64,000 bases of DNA, taken from positions 8,620,501 to 8,684,500 of the forward strand of contig NC_056422.1 of NCBI RefSeq assembly GCF_905147365.1, read 5' to 3'. Below are positions 53,839 to 64,000 of the stretch, piece after piece. Within the stretch, counting starts at the first letter, position 1; each line of letters starts with the position of its first letter. A program made the position numbers and the translations under genes. A model generated the notes under the pieces. It worked only from the letters and a program-made list of their open reading frames with translations, was not told the DNA's origin and did not search any database. The stretch is from Aricia agestis (Eukaryota > Arthropoda > Insecta > Lepidoptera > Lycaenidae).

Positions 53839-54040
53839 TCTTATATCTTTAAACGAGCAATTCTTGTATATAATATATAATTGGAATCTCGGAATCGGCT
53901 CCAACGATTTTTTTATACAACGAAATTTAGTATATGGGGTTTCGGGGGCGATAAATCGATCTAGCTAGGAATCATTTTTATAAAATGTCATTATAACCGT
54001 GTTTTATCGAATACCGAGCAAAGCTCGGTCAAATAGCTAG
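53839..54040 (+). mobile_element. Helitron family B, full copy
   Basis: Starts 'tcttatatctttaaacgagc', ends with stem 'ccgagcaaagctcgg' and CTAG, then T. Collinear with 22002-22199. Confidence 0.88.
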
Positions 54041-55367
54041 TAGGACTTATTTGATGCGGCGTCGTCTCCCGGATCAAGCGAAGCTGAGTGACAGATAACG
54101 CCTATGGACGCATAACTGTCGTGCTATATATATTATATTTTTCCTGCATGTTGTGACACTAAGTCTGTTGCCAATGTATGAAAAAAAGTAGTGTAAAACT
54201 AGGAACAACAGTACAAAAGAACTGTCCATCAACGTGTTAAGTAAAAAATACTGTAATTTAGGCGATAAAGGTAGTTTATACCGAATTGGTAATAATTATT
54301 ATTTTATATTATAAGAACTATATTATGTCGTGTTGGTTTCCGGATAAAACATAAGAATTATAAGTACTTATATAATTATCTTTATGCTTCACATTTTCAT
54401 AGTTATTATCTGTAGAATAACGTACATATTGACAATCTAACTACGTATTCGAAAGCTGTTGGTTTTGCTGCAGGTACATAAAATTATAATGTTAGATTAA
54501 AATATAGTTTCTTTTTACGTACAAATAGAAATTTAAATAAGCAATGTCTTGTTTGCTGTTCAAATGAACGAAAATATCACTTTTTAGAGGCCGCCGCCAT
54601 AATATAAAGAAGAAGAAATATCGCTTAAATTACAGCAACTCTTTTCTTTACCAAAACAGGAGAAAAAAAAACCTCTTTTTCTTAATTACATTTTATTGCT
54701 GAAACATGTTTTTAGTGATATTTTTGAGATCTTAACATTAACAACACACAAATAAACCCAAAAATAATGTACAATACGCTCATTTAAATTAAGTACACCA
54801 TTTATTTAAAGCAGATGGTAGATAATGAGAAACTTAGCGGCGGCTTCAGCATCGAAGTGATTAAATCGGTCGATGTCTAGTGCGACGTTGCCAAGTTTAC
54901 TCTTACAACATGGCCGCGCCCGCTGTGCCCGTTTCCGTGTGAAACCGACTCAACTGCGTCTGTGTATAAAGAGGCATGGGGCAGGCAGTGGTGCGAGTTG
55001 CGACGACGATAGCACGTAGCCGCTAGCGAACCCAGCAGGATGTACGAGGGAGTGAGAGGGGTGTAGGGGGAAGGGAGATACTGGCCCGATGACGTCAGTC
55101 TACTTTCTGAATAACTACTTAACTCTGTTATACTGCAACTGGCTACAGCTATGTACGTGTATTATGTACTAAATTCGTTTCTACATTACAATTTACATAG
55201 CAACAAAACGCGTCTGTTGTAAGTGGTAAATTAAATTGTAGGTACAACAATAATAATTATTATTGCTCTCGAAAATGTGTTTAAGTGAATTGTTATTTTT
55301 AGGGATTCGTAATTCGTATCCGAAAGGCACAGTCGTTCGACCCAAATTAGAAAAAATTTACATAATA
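54041..55367. other. Intron; promoter-like patch at 54880-55070
   Basis: 54880-55070 is GC-rich and has TATAAA at 54965-54970 on plus, with 'gcagtgg' about 20-25 bases on. This could be a promoter but no transcript start or downstream ORF supports it. The rest is AT-rich without features. Confidence 0.25.
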
Positions 55368-55838
55368 GGTTGGGGAAAAAGTATTTTCGCATTTAATTAT
55401 AGTATGTATGAACTTGTCATAAATCTCTTGGGCTATACCAATTGTATCTAGCTGTTTTTTTTTTTTTAATTTATTTATTAAATTTAGGCATCTTGGCCCA
55501 TATTATAAATACCTTATAGACTAACATTCATACAATTATACTAAAAAGTAAAAACTAACACTAACACTAAAACACTAAACTATAAGATTTTGGTATCATT
55601 AAAAAGTTTTAATTTGTCAGAAGACAATTCCAAATTCAAATTAAAGCTTAATGTGAGATTTTAATTTGTGTTTAATATTGTTAAAATTAGTGATTATAAT
55701 GAAGAAATTCAACACATTTTAAAATTTTATTACAAAAAGAAGGTAAAAATGCAACACAAGCCGCGAAAAATATTGTGATGTTTATGGACCTAATGCAGTA
55801 TATTCTGTGAGAGAAGCACAAGAGTAGCGCAAAAGATA
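55368..55838 (+). pseudogene. Mariner 5' fragment
   Basis: TIR 'ggttggggaaaaagtatttt' preceded by TA, then the same leader as 48911 onward ('agaagacaattccaaattca'), and a broken start of the transposase. A poly-T-led insertion (about 55455-55590, 'aatttatttattaaatttag') interrupts it. The copy ends at 55838, where a hairpin tandem array begins. Confidence 0.8.
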
Positions 55839-56250
55839 AAAAAACCACCTGGGCGGTTCAATCCATTTTGTTGCTGGATCTACAACAGTGCCCGAGACCC
55901 GAGTACTGTTCTGGTCAGCAACAAAATCAGACAACTCTTGGTTCCTCGCAAAACCAGTATCAAGATAGCTTATGCAAAGAAGATAAAAAAAATACCACCT
56001 GGGCGGTTCAATCTATTTTGTTGCTGGTTCCACAGCAGTGCCTGAGTACTGTTCTGGTCAGCAAGAAAATCAGAGAACTCTTGATTCCACGAAAAACCAG
56101 TATCAAGTTAGCAAGCTAAGATGATTAAAAAAATCAAAAACCACCGGGTCGGTTCAATCTATTTTGTTGCTGGTTCCACAACAGTGCCTGAGTACTCATC
56201 TGGTCAGCAACAAAGTCAGATAACTCTTGGTTCCACGAAAAGTTAAAATC
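55839..56250. repeat. 150-bp tandem repeat whose units are hairpins
   Basis: Units start at 55845, 55995 and 56141 ('ccacctgggcggttcaat'). Each contains 'attttgttgctgg' near its start and complementary 'cagcaacaaaat' about 50 bases on, with 'acagtgcc...gagtac' between, so each unit can fold on itself. Three units, moderately diverged. Confidence 0.85.
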
Positions 56251-56655
56251 GCTTCGAAAATTAGGCATTATTTGAGGATAAAAGTAAATGACAAAAAAAT
56301 GTTATTGTGGGATATCCTTAAGTAGACATGTACCATTGAGGAGTTTTCTGTAGACCTTTTCATATTGTACAATAGGTACTTAGTAGGTACATTATTTTGA
56401 TAAATCTTGTAGGGTTCAGCCTGCGTATGGAATGTAAGCGGAAAAAAGGAATTATTTACGACATCACATTAGAAACCCCAAAATTAACCGTATTTCTCCA
56501 CTGCTTAATGAATGTTATTATAATTATAAACCTTACTCTTTAATCACTCTTAGATATCTAAATAAAGAAAACCCGCATCAAAATCCGTTGCGTAGTTTTA
56601 AAGATTAAAGGAAACAAAGGGACATGAGGAAAAAAAGCGATAATGTTGTATAATA
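56251..56655 (-). mobile_element. Helitron fragment related to 14016-14707
   Basis: Matches 14310-14700 in order ('ttattgtgggatatcc', 'gacatcacattagaaacccc', 'aaagggacatgagg'), truncated at its 3' side by the tandem array. Confidence 0.7.
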
Positions 56656-56662
56656 TTATTAG

Positions 56663-56835
56663 TTACTTGACCGAGCTTTGCACGGTATTCGATAAAACAC
56701 GAATAAAATCTATCTAGCTAGGAATCATTTTTAGAAAATGTCATTTTATTCGTGTTTTATCGAATACCGTGCAATATACCTACTAAATTTCATGAAAATC
56801 GTTGGAGCCGATTCCGATATTCCAAAGATATAAGA
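56663..56835 (-). mobile_element. Helitron family B, internally inverted copy
   Basis: Both ends are in minus orientation (5' TCTTATATC at 56835), but the middle (about 56710-56776) is in plus orientation. Arms 56678-56709 and 56743-56774 form a perfect 32-bp inverted repeat and share a private GCACGG/CCGTGC change from the family's GCTCGG. Confidence 0.88.
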
Positions 56836-56837
56836 TA

Positions 56838-57456
56838 CTAGCTGTTGCCCGCGACTTCGTCCGCGTGGACTTCAGTTTATAGCGCGCGATGTCAACAAAT
56901 TTGGTGTCAAAAGCTTTTATAAAAAAACCCTGGTACCCCTTAAATCAAAACAGCTGTGTAGTGTGCACATAATTTTCATTTTTTTTAATTAAACTTTATA
57001 TTTTATGCCAAATTTTAAAGCTCATTTAGCCCCCCAATTGCACAACTTTACCCATAAACTATTTATCATTGATAGGTTTAATTGATAGGCTTTATATAAT
57101 ATAAAGTACTGATTTATTAAATAGCGTAAAAAAGAAATAACAATCGAAAAAAATCGATATTCGAATATGTGATGATACCACCTCTTATAGAAAGATGTTG
57201 GGCAAGCGTTAGCGCGATGTAAGAGACGCACGGCGCCATCTAGTATGAATTTTTGGAACTAACTTAATTTGAACAAATTTTCGTATTTTCACCCCCTTAC
57301 AACCCTTTTTTCCAGTAAAAAAGTAGCCGATGTCGTTTTTCAGGCTTTAGACTATCTGTATACAAAATTTCATTAAAATCGATTCGGTAGTTTTGGCGTG
57401 AAGGCGAGACAGACAGACAGACAGAGATACTTTCGCATTTATAATATTAGTATAGA
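56838..57456 (-). mobile_element. Non-autonomous Helitron, 619 bp
   Basis: On minus it starts TCTATACTAATATTATAAAT and ends 'agtcgcgggcaacagctag' followed by T. Contains a CAGA/TCTG run (57410-57424). It lies two bases from the preceding Helitron. Confidence 0.88.
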
Positions 57457-59814
57457 TATATGTAGTGATGTTTTGACCAGGGAATGTTATTATAAATATT
57501 CGAAAAATAAAATTTCCTAGTTTTGAAATTAGACTAAATGTGTAGAATAGAACGACTGAGTATACGAGACTAGGTGACCGTCCTAAAAATTTCATATCTA
57601 CGCACCTAAATAATATATTGTGTCTGTTATCTAGATATTAAGTAAAGAGACATGTTTTGTTTTCGAATTTTCGCAAGAGTTTTGGATTACTCATCGTGTA
57701 ATGTTATGCGGAGGTCGTTGACACGTACACTTTGTCCGCGTATAAAAAATGTATGAAGTGTTTCAACTTTCACCAAGCTGCGAGGCGACTAGCGAGTCAC
57801 ATTTCGACAGCTTCAGGTCGGCCGTTCATTTCCAGCGAATAAGCAACTATGTTAATTAACACGCTTCATTGCTGTCACGCATGTGCTGTCCCCGGTGTCG
57901 TCGTCGGCTACAATATTTTAATAATTATTATTAATTTATAATGAAGTTTAATGCATTGGAAACATTAAATGCTAAGGGATTTATGTATTTATGACAAAAG
58001 CATGCACAAAATCAGAGAAACCTTTAAATCCCTCTTTTGGGACGTGTTTTACCACTTTTATAAATTACTTAAGAACCGTTCATAGTTGATACCTATTAGT
58101 TACCTACATAAAATAATGTGTATAGGTTTATTCTGTTTTTTGGCTTGGCTACAATGTGTTTTGCTACATAGATTTTCCTCGTACATATTTAAAGTTTCCA
58201 TAAACTCTGAATAACAAACAACATAATATTATGTATGTATTCTAAATTCTTTACTTTGTGGATATAGACATGGAAACTTGAGTCTTTGAGAAAACTTAGA
58301 AGTTAAATTAGTCTTCCTTATTAACTAAGACTATAATAGACCTACTTAAAATGACGATGTTTTTACATTTGTCTTTACCATTTTGTATGGCACATAGATA
58401 AATACATAGTGATGAATATGATAAAATGAATTAAGTATGAAAAAATAAATACATAAATGAAATCTTAGTCTTTGTACATTACAGCGTAATTTTATTTACG
58501 TTGCTGTACAGCGCTACGTAGTGTGGAGTATAATGCGGCGCGACGCCCCCGAGTCCAATAGGATAAAATAGCCTGGCGGTGTCGGTGTGCGGGGTATTGT
58601 GGGAGTACTGCGGGGCGGGGGGTCGGGGTTCAATCCGCTCGGGTCGGTCTGGGAGCCCGTGGCGGGTCGGGTTGCCCGCGCAGGTCGATAGAGCGAGGGC
58701 CGCGCGGGCGGGGCCGGCTGTGGCTATGCACGGGGTGGTACCCTCGCTGCCACCTCGTCAAAGTTGCATAATAACGTTACAGCGAGCATCGATATAGCTC
58801 TCCAAATAAAATTACCCCTCCCCGAACCTGGAAATTTCATTCTATTTACGTTCGCTCCGATTTTTATATTGAACTTTGTAATCCGAAATATACGTAATCT
58901 CCGACCACAAGAAGGAAGATACGTATGCGTTTTTTAGATTATGTGCACCGTGCACATAGTCAGCATGGGCCATGAACCCCTGAAGTATTTGCATTTTAAG
59001 CTGCATCACGTTGGTACAGAGGGGAAACGTTACAAAGGGCAGTTTATGCACCAACGATTGACAGCCAAAAGACCCAGAAGATATCAAATAGCAGAGTGTA
59101 TTTATATGTATTTAAAAGCCTATTAATTATACTTTTAAAAAGTCGACTTAGATTGTTACTAGCAGAGATTCCCCAATCGTGGTCCGTTGTCCGGAGTCTT
59201 TGGAGAATGGAGTTACGTCAAAATAAAGATCATTTTATTACGTTTTTAGTAATGATAAAAAACGTTACTGATGATTATTAGCAAATAGCAATATAAAATG
59301 CAGACGTGTCATGACTCACGTACGTTATTATAGGACAATATTTACTACAATATTTAACTGTTCCTACTACTAATTGAACTTCTGAAGACTTTAGATGATA
59401 ATATGCACCCATCAGCATTTAAATACATTTAACAAAACGGCACACGGCAAGTTGTTTAAATAAATGCACGTTATCGGTGTACGTTGGTAAATTATACTTG
59501 AAATACAACTCGCTATGACCTTTTAAGACAGAATTACAGTTAGAGCTGACATTTTGCCCTGCGTTTAAAACGGAATCGCTTTCGTAGCGACTGGCAGGTG
59601 ATGGCCTCGAAGCGTACATAGTGAATGGAAATATTTCAACGACTCCGCAAACTAAACACATTATCAATTATAATGCTACGCGACGTTATAAAATATTATA
59701 ATTATTGTGCTGTTGTGTATACGTTAATATGTATTTAAAAGAGTAGGTATTCTATAAAGATATAAAAAAAATATTATATAATATTAATATAATTTACAAT
59801 TAGGTCATCTTTTA
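57457..59814. other. Intron or upstream region with CpG-rich island at 58498-58770
   Basis: 58498-58770 is strongly GC- and CpG-rich ('gcggggcggggggtcggggt', 'gggccgcgcgggcggggccg'). The plus frame 58579-58797 looks like a by-product of base composition. Position upstream of a minus-strand spen exon makes a promoter or first exon conceivable. A 'gcgtataaaaaatg' TATA-like word lies at 57738. Nothing else was recognised. Confidence 0.35.
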
Positions 59815-60154
59815 TTAGGGTTCCGTAGCCAAATGAGTAATGACAAAAAACGGAACCCTTATAGATTCGTCATGTCTGTCCATCCGTATGTCACAGCCAC
59901 TTTTCTCCGAAACTATATAGCTCTTAAGCTATATTATGTACTTTTGAAACTTGGTAAGTGGATGTAGTCTGTGAACCACATTAGGATTTTGATAAAAAAA
60001 ATATGGAAAAATTATTAAAAATTTTAGGGCTCCCCATAGGTACTTGACAAGTGGTACAACTAAAACAAAAAAAATTTTTTTTTCATCCTATGCGTGTGGG
60101 GTATCTATGGATAGGTCTTCAAAAATCATATTGAGGTTTCTAATATCATTTTTT
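59815..60154 (-). mobile_element. CCGGCC-family element, 3' part
   Basis: Minus-strand tail 'ctacggaaccctaataa' (59815) with the body 'gatgatattagaaacctcaa'-type segment near 60135-60150, matching 44960-45268. It stops exactly where the foldback element begins, so the latter inserted in or beside it. Confidence 0.75.
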
Positions 60155-60301
60155 TATGTGCCTGAAGTTCCGAACGTTCAAGTGAACGAATTAGCTACAA
60201 AACAAAAACAGCTTATCTTGTGTTACAAAATATAATATGCATCATAGTGAGATAAGGGGACACTTTTAGAGGGTGCAAATGTTATTTCTAACTCAAAAAA
60301 T

Positions 60302-61769
60302 AGTCACCCCTAAAACCCACCCTTATAATTCCAAGTCGATTTTCTTCCACCCCACAGTGATTGAAAATTCTAAAAAAATTCATGCTAGTATATTTATAGA
60401 TCCTACATACGATGGTAATATTTTCAACTTGCGGACTCACCCCTAAAACTTACCCTTAAAATTCAAAGTCGATTTTCTACCATACCACAGTGATTGAAAA
60501 TTCTAAAAAAATTCATGCTAGTATACTTATAGATCCTACATACGATGGTAATATTTTCAACTTGCGGACTCACCCCTAAAAATTACCCTTAAAATTCAAA
60601 GTCGATTTTCTCCCACACCACAGTGATTGAAAATTCTAAAAAAATTCATGCTAGTATATTTTAAGATCCTACATACGATGGTAATATTTTCAACTTGCGG
60701 ACTCACCCCTAAAACTTACCCTTAAAATTCAAAGTCGATTTTCTCCCACACCACAGTGATTGAAAATTCTAAAAAAATTCATGCTAGTATACTAATAGAT
60801 CCTACATACGATGGTAATATTTTCAACTTGCGGACTCACCCCTAAAACTTACCCTTAAAATTCAAAGTCGATTTTCTACCATACCACAGTGATAGAAAAT
60901 TCTAAAAAAATTCATGCTAGTATACTTATAGATCCTACATACGATGGTAATATTTTCAACTTGCGGACTAACCCCTAAAACTTACCCTTAAAATTCAAAG
61001 TCGATTTTCTCCCACACCACAGTGATTGAAAATTCTAAAAAAATTCATGCTAGTATATTTTAAGATCCTACATACGATGGTAATATTTTCAACTTGCGGA
61101 CTCACCCCTAAAACTTACCCTTAAAATTCAAAGTCGATTTTCTACCATACCACAGTGATTGAAAATTCTAAAAAAATTCATGCTAGTATACTTATAGATC
61201 CTACATACGATGGTAATATTTTCAACTTGCGGACTCACCCCTAAAAATTACCCTTAAAATTCAAAGTCGATTTTCTCCCACACCACAGTGATTGAAAATT
61301 CTAAAAAAATTCATGCTAGTATACTTATAGATCCTACATACGATGGTAATATTTTCAACTTGCGGACTCACCCCTAAAACTTACCCTTAAAATTCAAAGT
61401 CGATTTTCTCCCACACCACAGTGATTGAAAATTCTAAAAAAATTCATGCTAGTATACTTATAGATCCTACATACGATGGTAATATTTTCAACTTGCGGAC
61501 TCACCCCTAAAAATTACCCTTAAAATTCAAAGTCGATTTTCTCCCACACCACAGTGATTGAAAATTCTAAAAAAATTCATGCTAGTATATTTTAAGATCC
61601 TACGTACGATGGTAATATTTTCAACTTGCGGACTCACCCCTAAAACTTACCCTTAAAATTCAAAGTCGATTTTCTCCCACACCACAGTGATTGAAAATTC
61701 TAAAAAAATTCATGCTAGTAAACTTATAGATTCTACATACCATGGTCATATTTTCAACTTGCGGACTCA
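60302..61769 (+). repeat. Left arm: 11 monomers of 133 bp
   Basis: End points of successive monomers ('ttgcggact') are at 60437, 60570, 60703, 60836, 60969, 61102, 61235, 61368, 61501, 61634 and 61767, each exactly 133 apart. Two main types differ at 'ctaccatacca' against 'ctcccacacca', 'aacttaccc' against 'aaattaccc', and 'atacttatag' against 'atattttaag'. The outermost monomer has the unique 'acccacccttataattcc'. Confidence 0.95.
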
Positions 61770-63020
61770 CACACCAGGGAGAAAATCGACTTTGAATTTT
61801 AAGGGTAAGTTTTAGGGGTGAGTCCGCAAGTTGAAAATATTACCATCGTATGTAGGATCTTAAAATATACTAGCATGAATTTTTTTAGAATTTTCAATCA
61901 CTGTGGTGTGGGAGAAAATCGACTTTGAATTTTAAGGGTAATTTTTAGGGGTGAGTCCGCATGTTGAAAATATTACCATCGTATGTAGGATCTATAAGTA
62001 TACTAGCATGATTTTTTTTAGAATTTTCAATCACTGTGGTATGGTAGAAAATCGACTTTGAATTTTAAGGGTAAGTTTTAGGGGTGAGTCCGCAAGTTGA
62101 AAATATTACCATCGTATGTAGGATCTTAAAATATACTAGCATGATTTTTTTTAGAATTTTCAATTACTGTGGTGTGGGAGAAAATCGACTTTGAATTTTA
62201 AGGGTAATTTTTAGGGGTGAGTCCGCAAGTTGAAAATATTACCATCGTATGTAGGATCTATAAGTATACTAGCATGAATTTTTTTAGAATTTTCAATCAC
62301 TGTGGTATGGTAGAAAATCGACTTTGAATTTTAAGGGTAAGTTTTAGGGGTGAGTCCGCAAGTTGAAAATATTACCATCGTATGTAGGATCTTAAAATAT
62401 ACTAGCATGAATTTTTTTAGAATTTTCAATCACTGTGGTGTGGGAGAAAATCGACTTTGAATTTTAAGGGTAATTTTTAGGGGTGAGTCCGCAAGTTGAA
62501 AATATTACCATCGTATGTAGGATCTATAAGTATACAAGCATGAATTTTTTTAGAATTTTCAATCACTGTGGTATGGTAGAAAATCGACTTTGAATTTTAA
62601 GGGTAAGTTTTAGGGGTGAGTCCGCAAGTTGAAAATATTACCATCGTATGTAGGATCTATAAGTATACTAGCATGATTTTTTTTAGAATTTTCAATCACT
62701 GTGGTATGGTAGAAAATCGACTTTGAATTTTAAGGGTAAGTTTTAGGGGTGAGTCCGCAAGTTGAAAATATTACCATCGTATGTAGGATCTATAAGTATA
62801 CTAGCATGAATTTTTTTAGAATTTTCAATCACTGTGGTGTGGGAGAAAATCGACTTTGAATTTTAAGGGTAAGTTTTAGGGGTGAGTCCGCAAGTTGAAA
62901 ATATTACCATCGTATGTAGGATCTATAAATATACTAGCATGAATTTTTTTAGAATTTTCAATCACTGTGGGGTGGAAGAAAATCGACTTGGAATTATAAG
63001 GGTGGGTTTTAGGGGTGACT
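61770..63020 (-). repeat. Right arm: 10 monomers of the same unit, inverted
   Basis: Same monomer in minus orientation. From outside inward, types alternate so that 266-bp dimers (ctaccat/aactt/acttatag followed by ctcccac/aaatt/attttaag) repeat three times. The innermost unit is cut within 'tctccc' and joined to the left arm's last unit. The outermost unit is near-identical to the left arm's outermost. Confidence 0.95.
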
Positions 63021-63167
63021 ATTTTTTGAGTTAGAAATAACATTTGCACCCTCTAAAAGTGTCCCCTTATCTCACTTTGATGCATATTATATTTTGATAC
63101 ACAAGATAAGTTGCTTTTGTTTTGTAGCTAATTCGTTCACTTGAACGTTCGGAACTTCAGGCACATA

Positions 63168-64000
63168 CTCTCTTTAAAAAATAAAGATTAAAAAAAAAAT
63201 TGTTACCTTGTTGTCAACAGACTTCAACCAAAAATAAATTCGTAGGCAGGTCGCGCCATGCCGACTGTATGGGCGCCGCAGACTCGATCGCACAAAAAGT
63301 CTGTCGTCTGCGATCTCCCGTTCCCGTATGTATAGGCTTGTCACTCAAAAATCTGTCATTTTTCCTAGTGTGTGTAATGTTTTATTTGTTAAAAAAATGT
63401 ATGATAAAAGCATAGGTAAATGTAAAATAATATTAGCTCGATGCACTCCTTCACCATATAAACTATAATTGTGAAAAATTTCATTCACCTACGTTTCCTT
63501 ATTTTTCGTCAAAAGGGATACAATTTTTTTGGCTCACGGATTAATATATCTAAGATTAACTTTAATTTCTTTAATTACGTATACGGATGTTATTGAACAC
63601 AATGTGTTATATTCCAATTTTAAATTTCCATTGTATTATTTAGTTTTTTTTTGTCCACGCTGTAAGGTGTATGCCATTTTCTTAATTCCTTCTACATCAA
63701 AATTATTTCGGCCTTATTTAAGAAACACCATTAGAAATTTGCTTTCTAACTTGCTTAATAGTTTTATGAATGAGTCGATTGAGAGTCAGTCGCAAATTCG
63801 CAATATAATACCCGTACAGGATTTTATAGGAATATGTCATAAATGGTTCATAAAAACAAGTCGCTATACCCGACTGAAGTCGGTTAAAAAAAATATCGAA
63901 TCCAACGCAGTTGGGTAATTTTCTAAACACGGTTTATGTGCGGGCGCGCCGCGCGGCCCGCGCCGCAGAGACTGTACACAACTAAGTATATATACACCTA
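63168..64000. other. No gene seen
   Basis: 63240-63330 is moderately GC-rich with a possible hairpin ('cgcagactcgatcgca', 'gtctgtcgtctgcgatc'). 63930-63970 is very GC-rich. The frame 63529-63918 is hydrophobic without a motif; its end ('gactgaagtcggttaaaaaa') looks like a dispersed repeat terminus. Confidence 0.35.

Larger units (their letters stand above)
60157..63165. mobile_element. Giant foldback element with 133-bp tandem arms
   Basis: Outer inverted repeats of about 145 bp (60157-60301 and 63021-63165) start TGTGCCTGAAGTTCCGAACG and differ at only a few sites. Each side is flanked by TA. Inside, opposed arrays of a 133-bp monomer run to a junction near 61768-61780. No protein is encoded. 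The organisation (TIRs made largely of tandem units) resembles Foldback-class elements. It would need a transposase in trans. Confidence 0.9.

Noticed and set aside
58579..58797. 72-aa Gly/Arg-rich frame
   Set aside because: Likely an effect of base composition in the CpG island; no motif.
60302..63020. CRISPR-like regular repeats
   Set aside because: The repeats are contiguous 133-bp monomers without unique spacers, in two inverted arms, in a eukaryotic genome.
63529..63918. 129-aa hydrophobic frame
   Set aside because: AT-driven composition, no motif, end overlaps a repeat-like terminus.

Overview
The window is eukaryotic and almost certainly lepidopteran (moth or butterfly). It is AT-rich, has no compact gene order, and is crowded with repeat families typical of Lepidoptera: Helitrons ending in CTAG|T, elements beginning CCGGCCAAGTGCGAGTCGG, mariners, Harbinger and hAT MITEs, and jockey-like LINEs. 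I see one convincing host coding exon, at 48124-48438 on the minus strand. It carries consensus splice sites on both sides and encodes the second half of an RRM that I recognise as the first RRM of split ends (spen). If that is right, most of the window is very large spen intron. Its sense strand is minus, so 48439-64000 lies upstream and 1-48123 downstream.

Layout. 0-10 kb: an old LINE on the minus strand split by an intact-looking mariner (2124-3415), then a dispersed repeat with a palindromic core (4844-6040), a Harbinger relic (8257-9001) and a Helitron (9006-9871). 10-16 kb: MITEs, Helitrons and non-coding DNA. 16.3-21.5 kb: a nearly full-length two-ORF LINE, broken by frameshifts and one repeat insertion. 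21.9-22.3 kb: one Helitron inserted precisely in another. 23.4-26.3 kb: a decayed DNA transposon of a family I cannot name, with repeated GTCAC-type subterminal motifs. 26.5-30.9 kb: remains of a MULE-like transposon that also carries a Ulp1 protease domain. 31.0-33.45 kb: a minus-strand LINE. 33.45-35.94 kb: a copia-type gag-pol fragment without LTRs. 37-39 kb: two more copies of the dispersed repeat. 40-42.3 kb: Harbinger and hAT MITEs with clear target duplications. 43.1-44.2 kb: an ORF1-only retroelement. 48.1-48.4 kb: the spen exon. 48.9-57.5 kb: mariners and Helitrons in intron. 58.5-58.8 kb: a GC-rich island. 60.16-63.17 kb: a roughly 3 kb foldback element.

The most unusual object is the foldback element at 60157-63165. 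About 145 bp of closely matching terminal inverted repeat flanks two opposed tandem arrays of a 133-bp monomer, 11 in the left arm and 10 in the right. The 11 left-arm end points I measured step by exactly 133 bp. Monomer variants form 266-bp dimers, and the order differs between arms. Three related monomers lie near 7.74-8.06 kb. A second theme is an excess of near-perfect snap-back palindromes with spacers of only 1-4 nt, several inside transposon copies. In at least one, both arms share a private mutation, which points to template switching during replication or repair.

The transposons do not work together as a pathway. They are independent insertions of different ages, several nested, and the nesting gives relative dates. 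All family names rest on motifs read by eye; no database search was possible.
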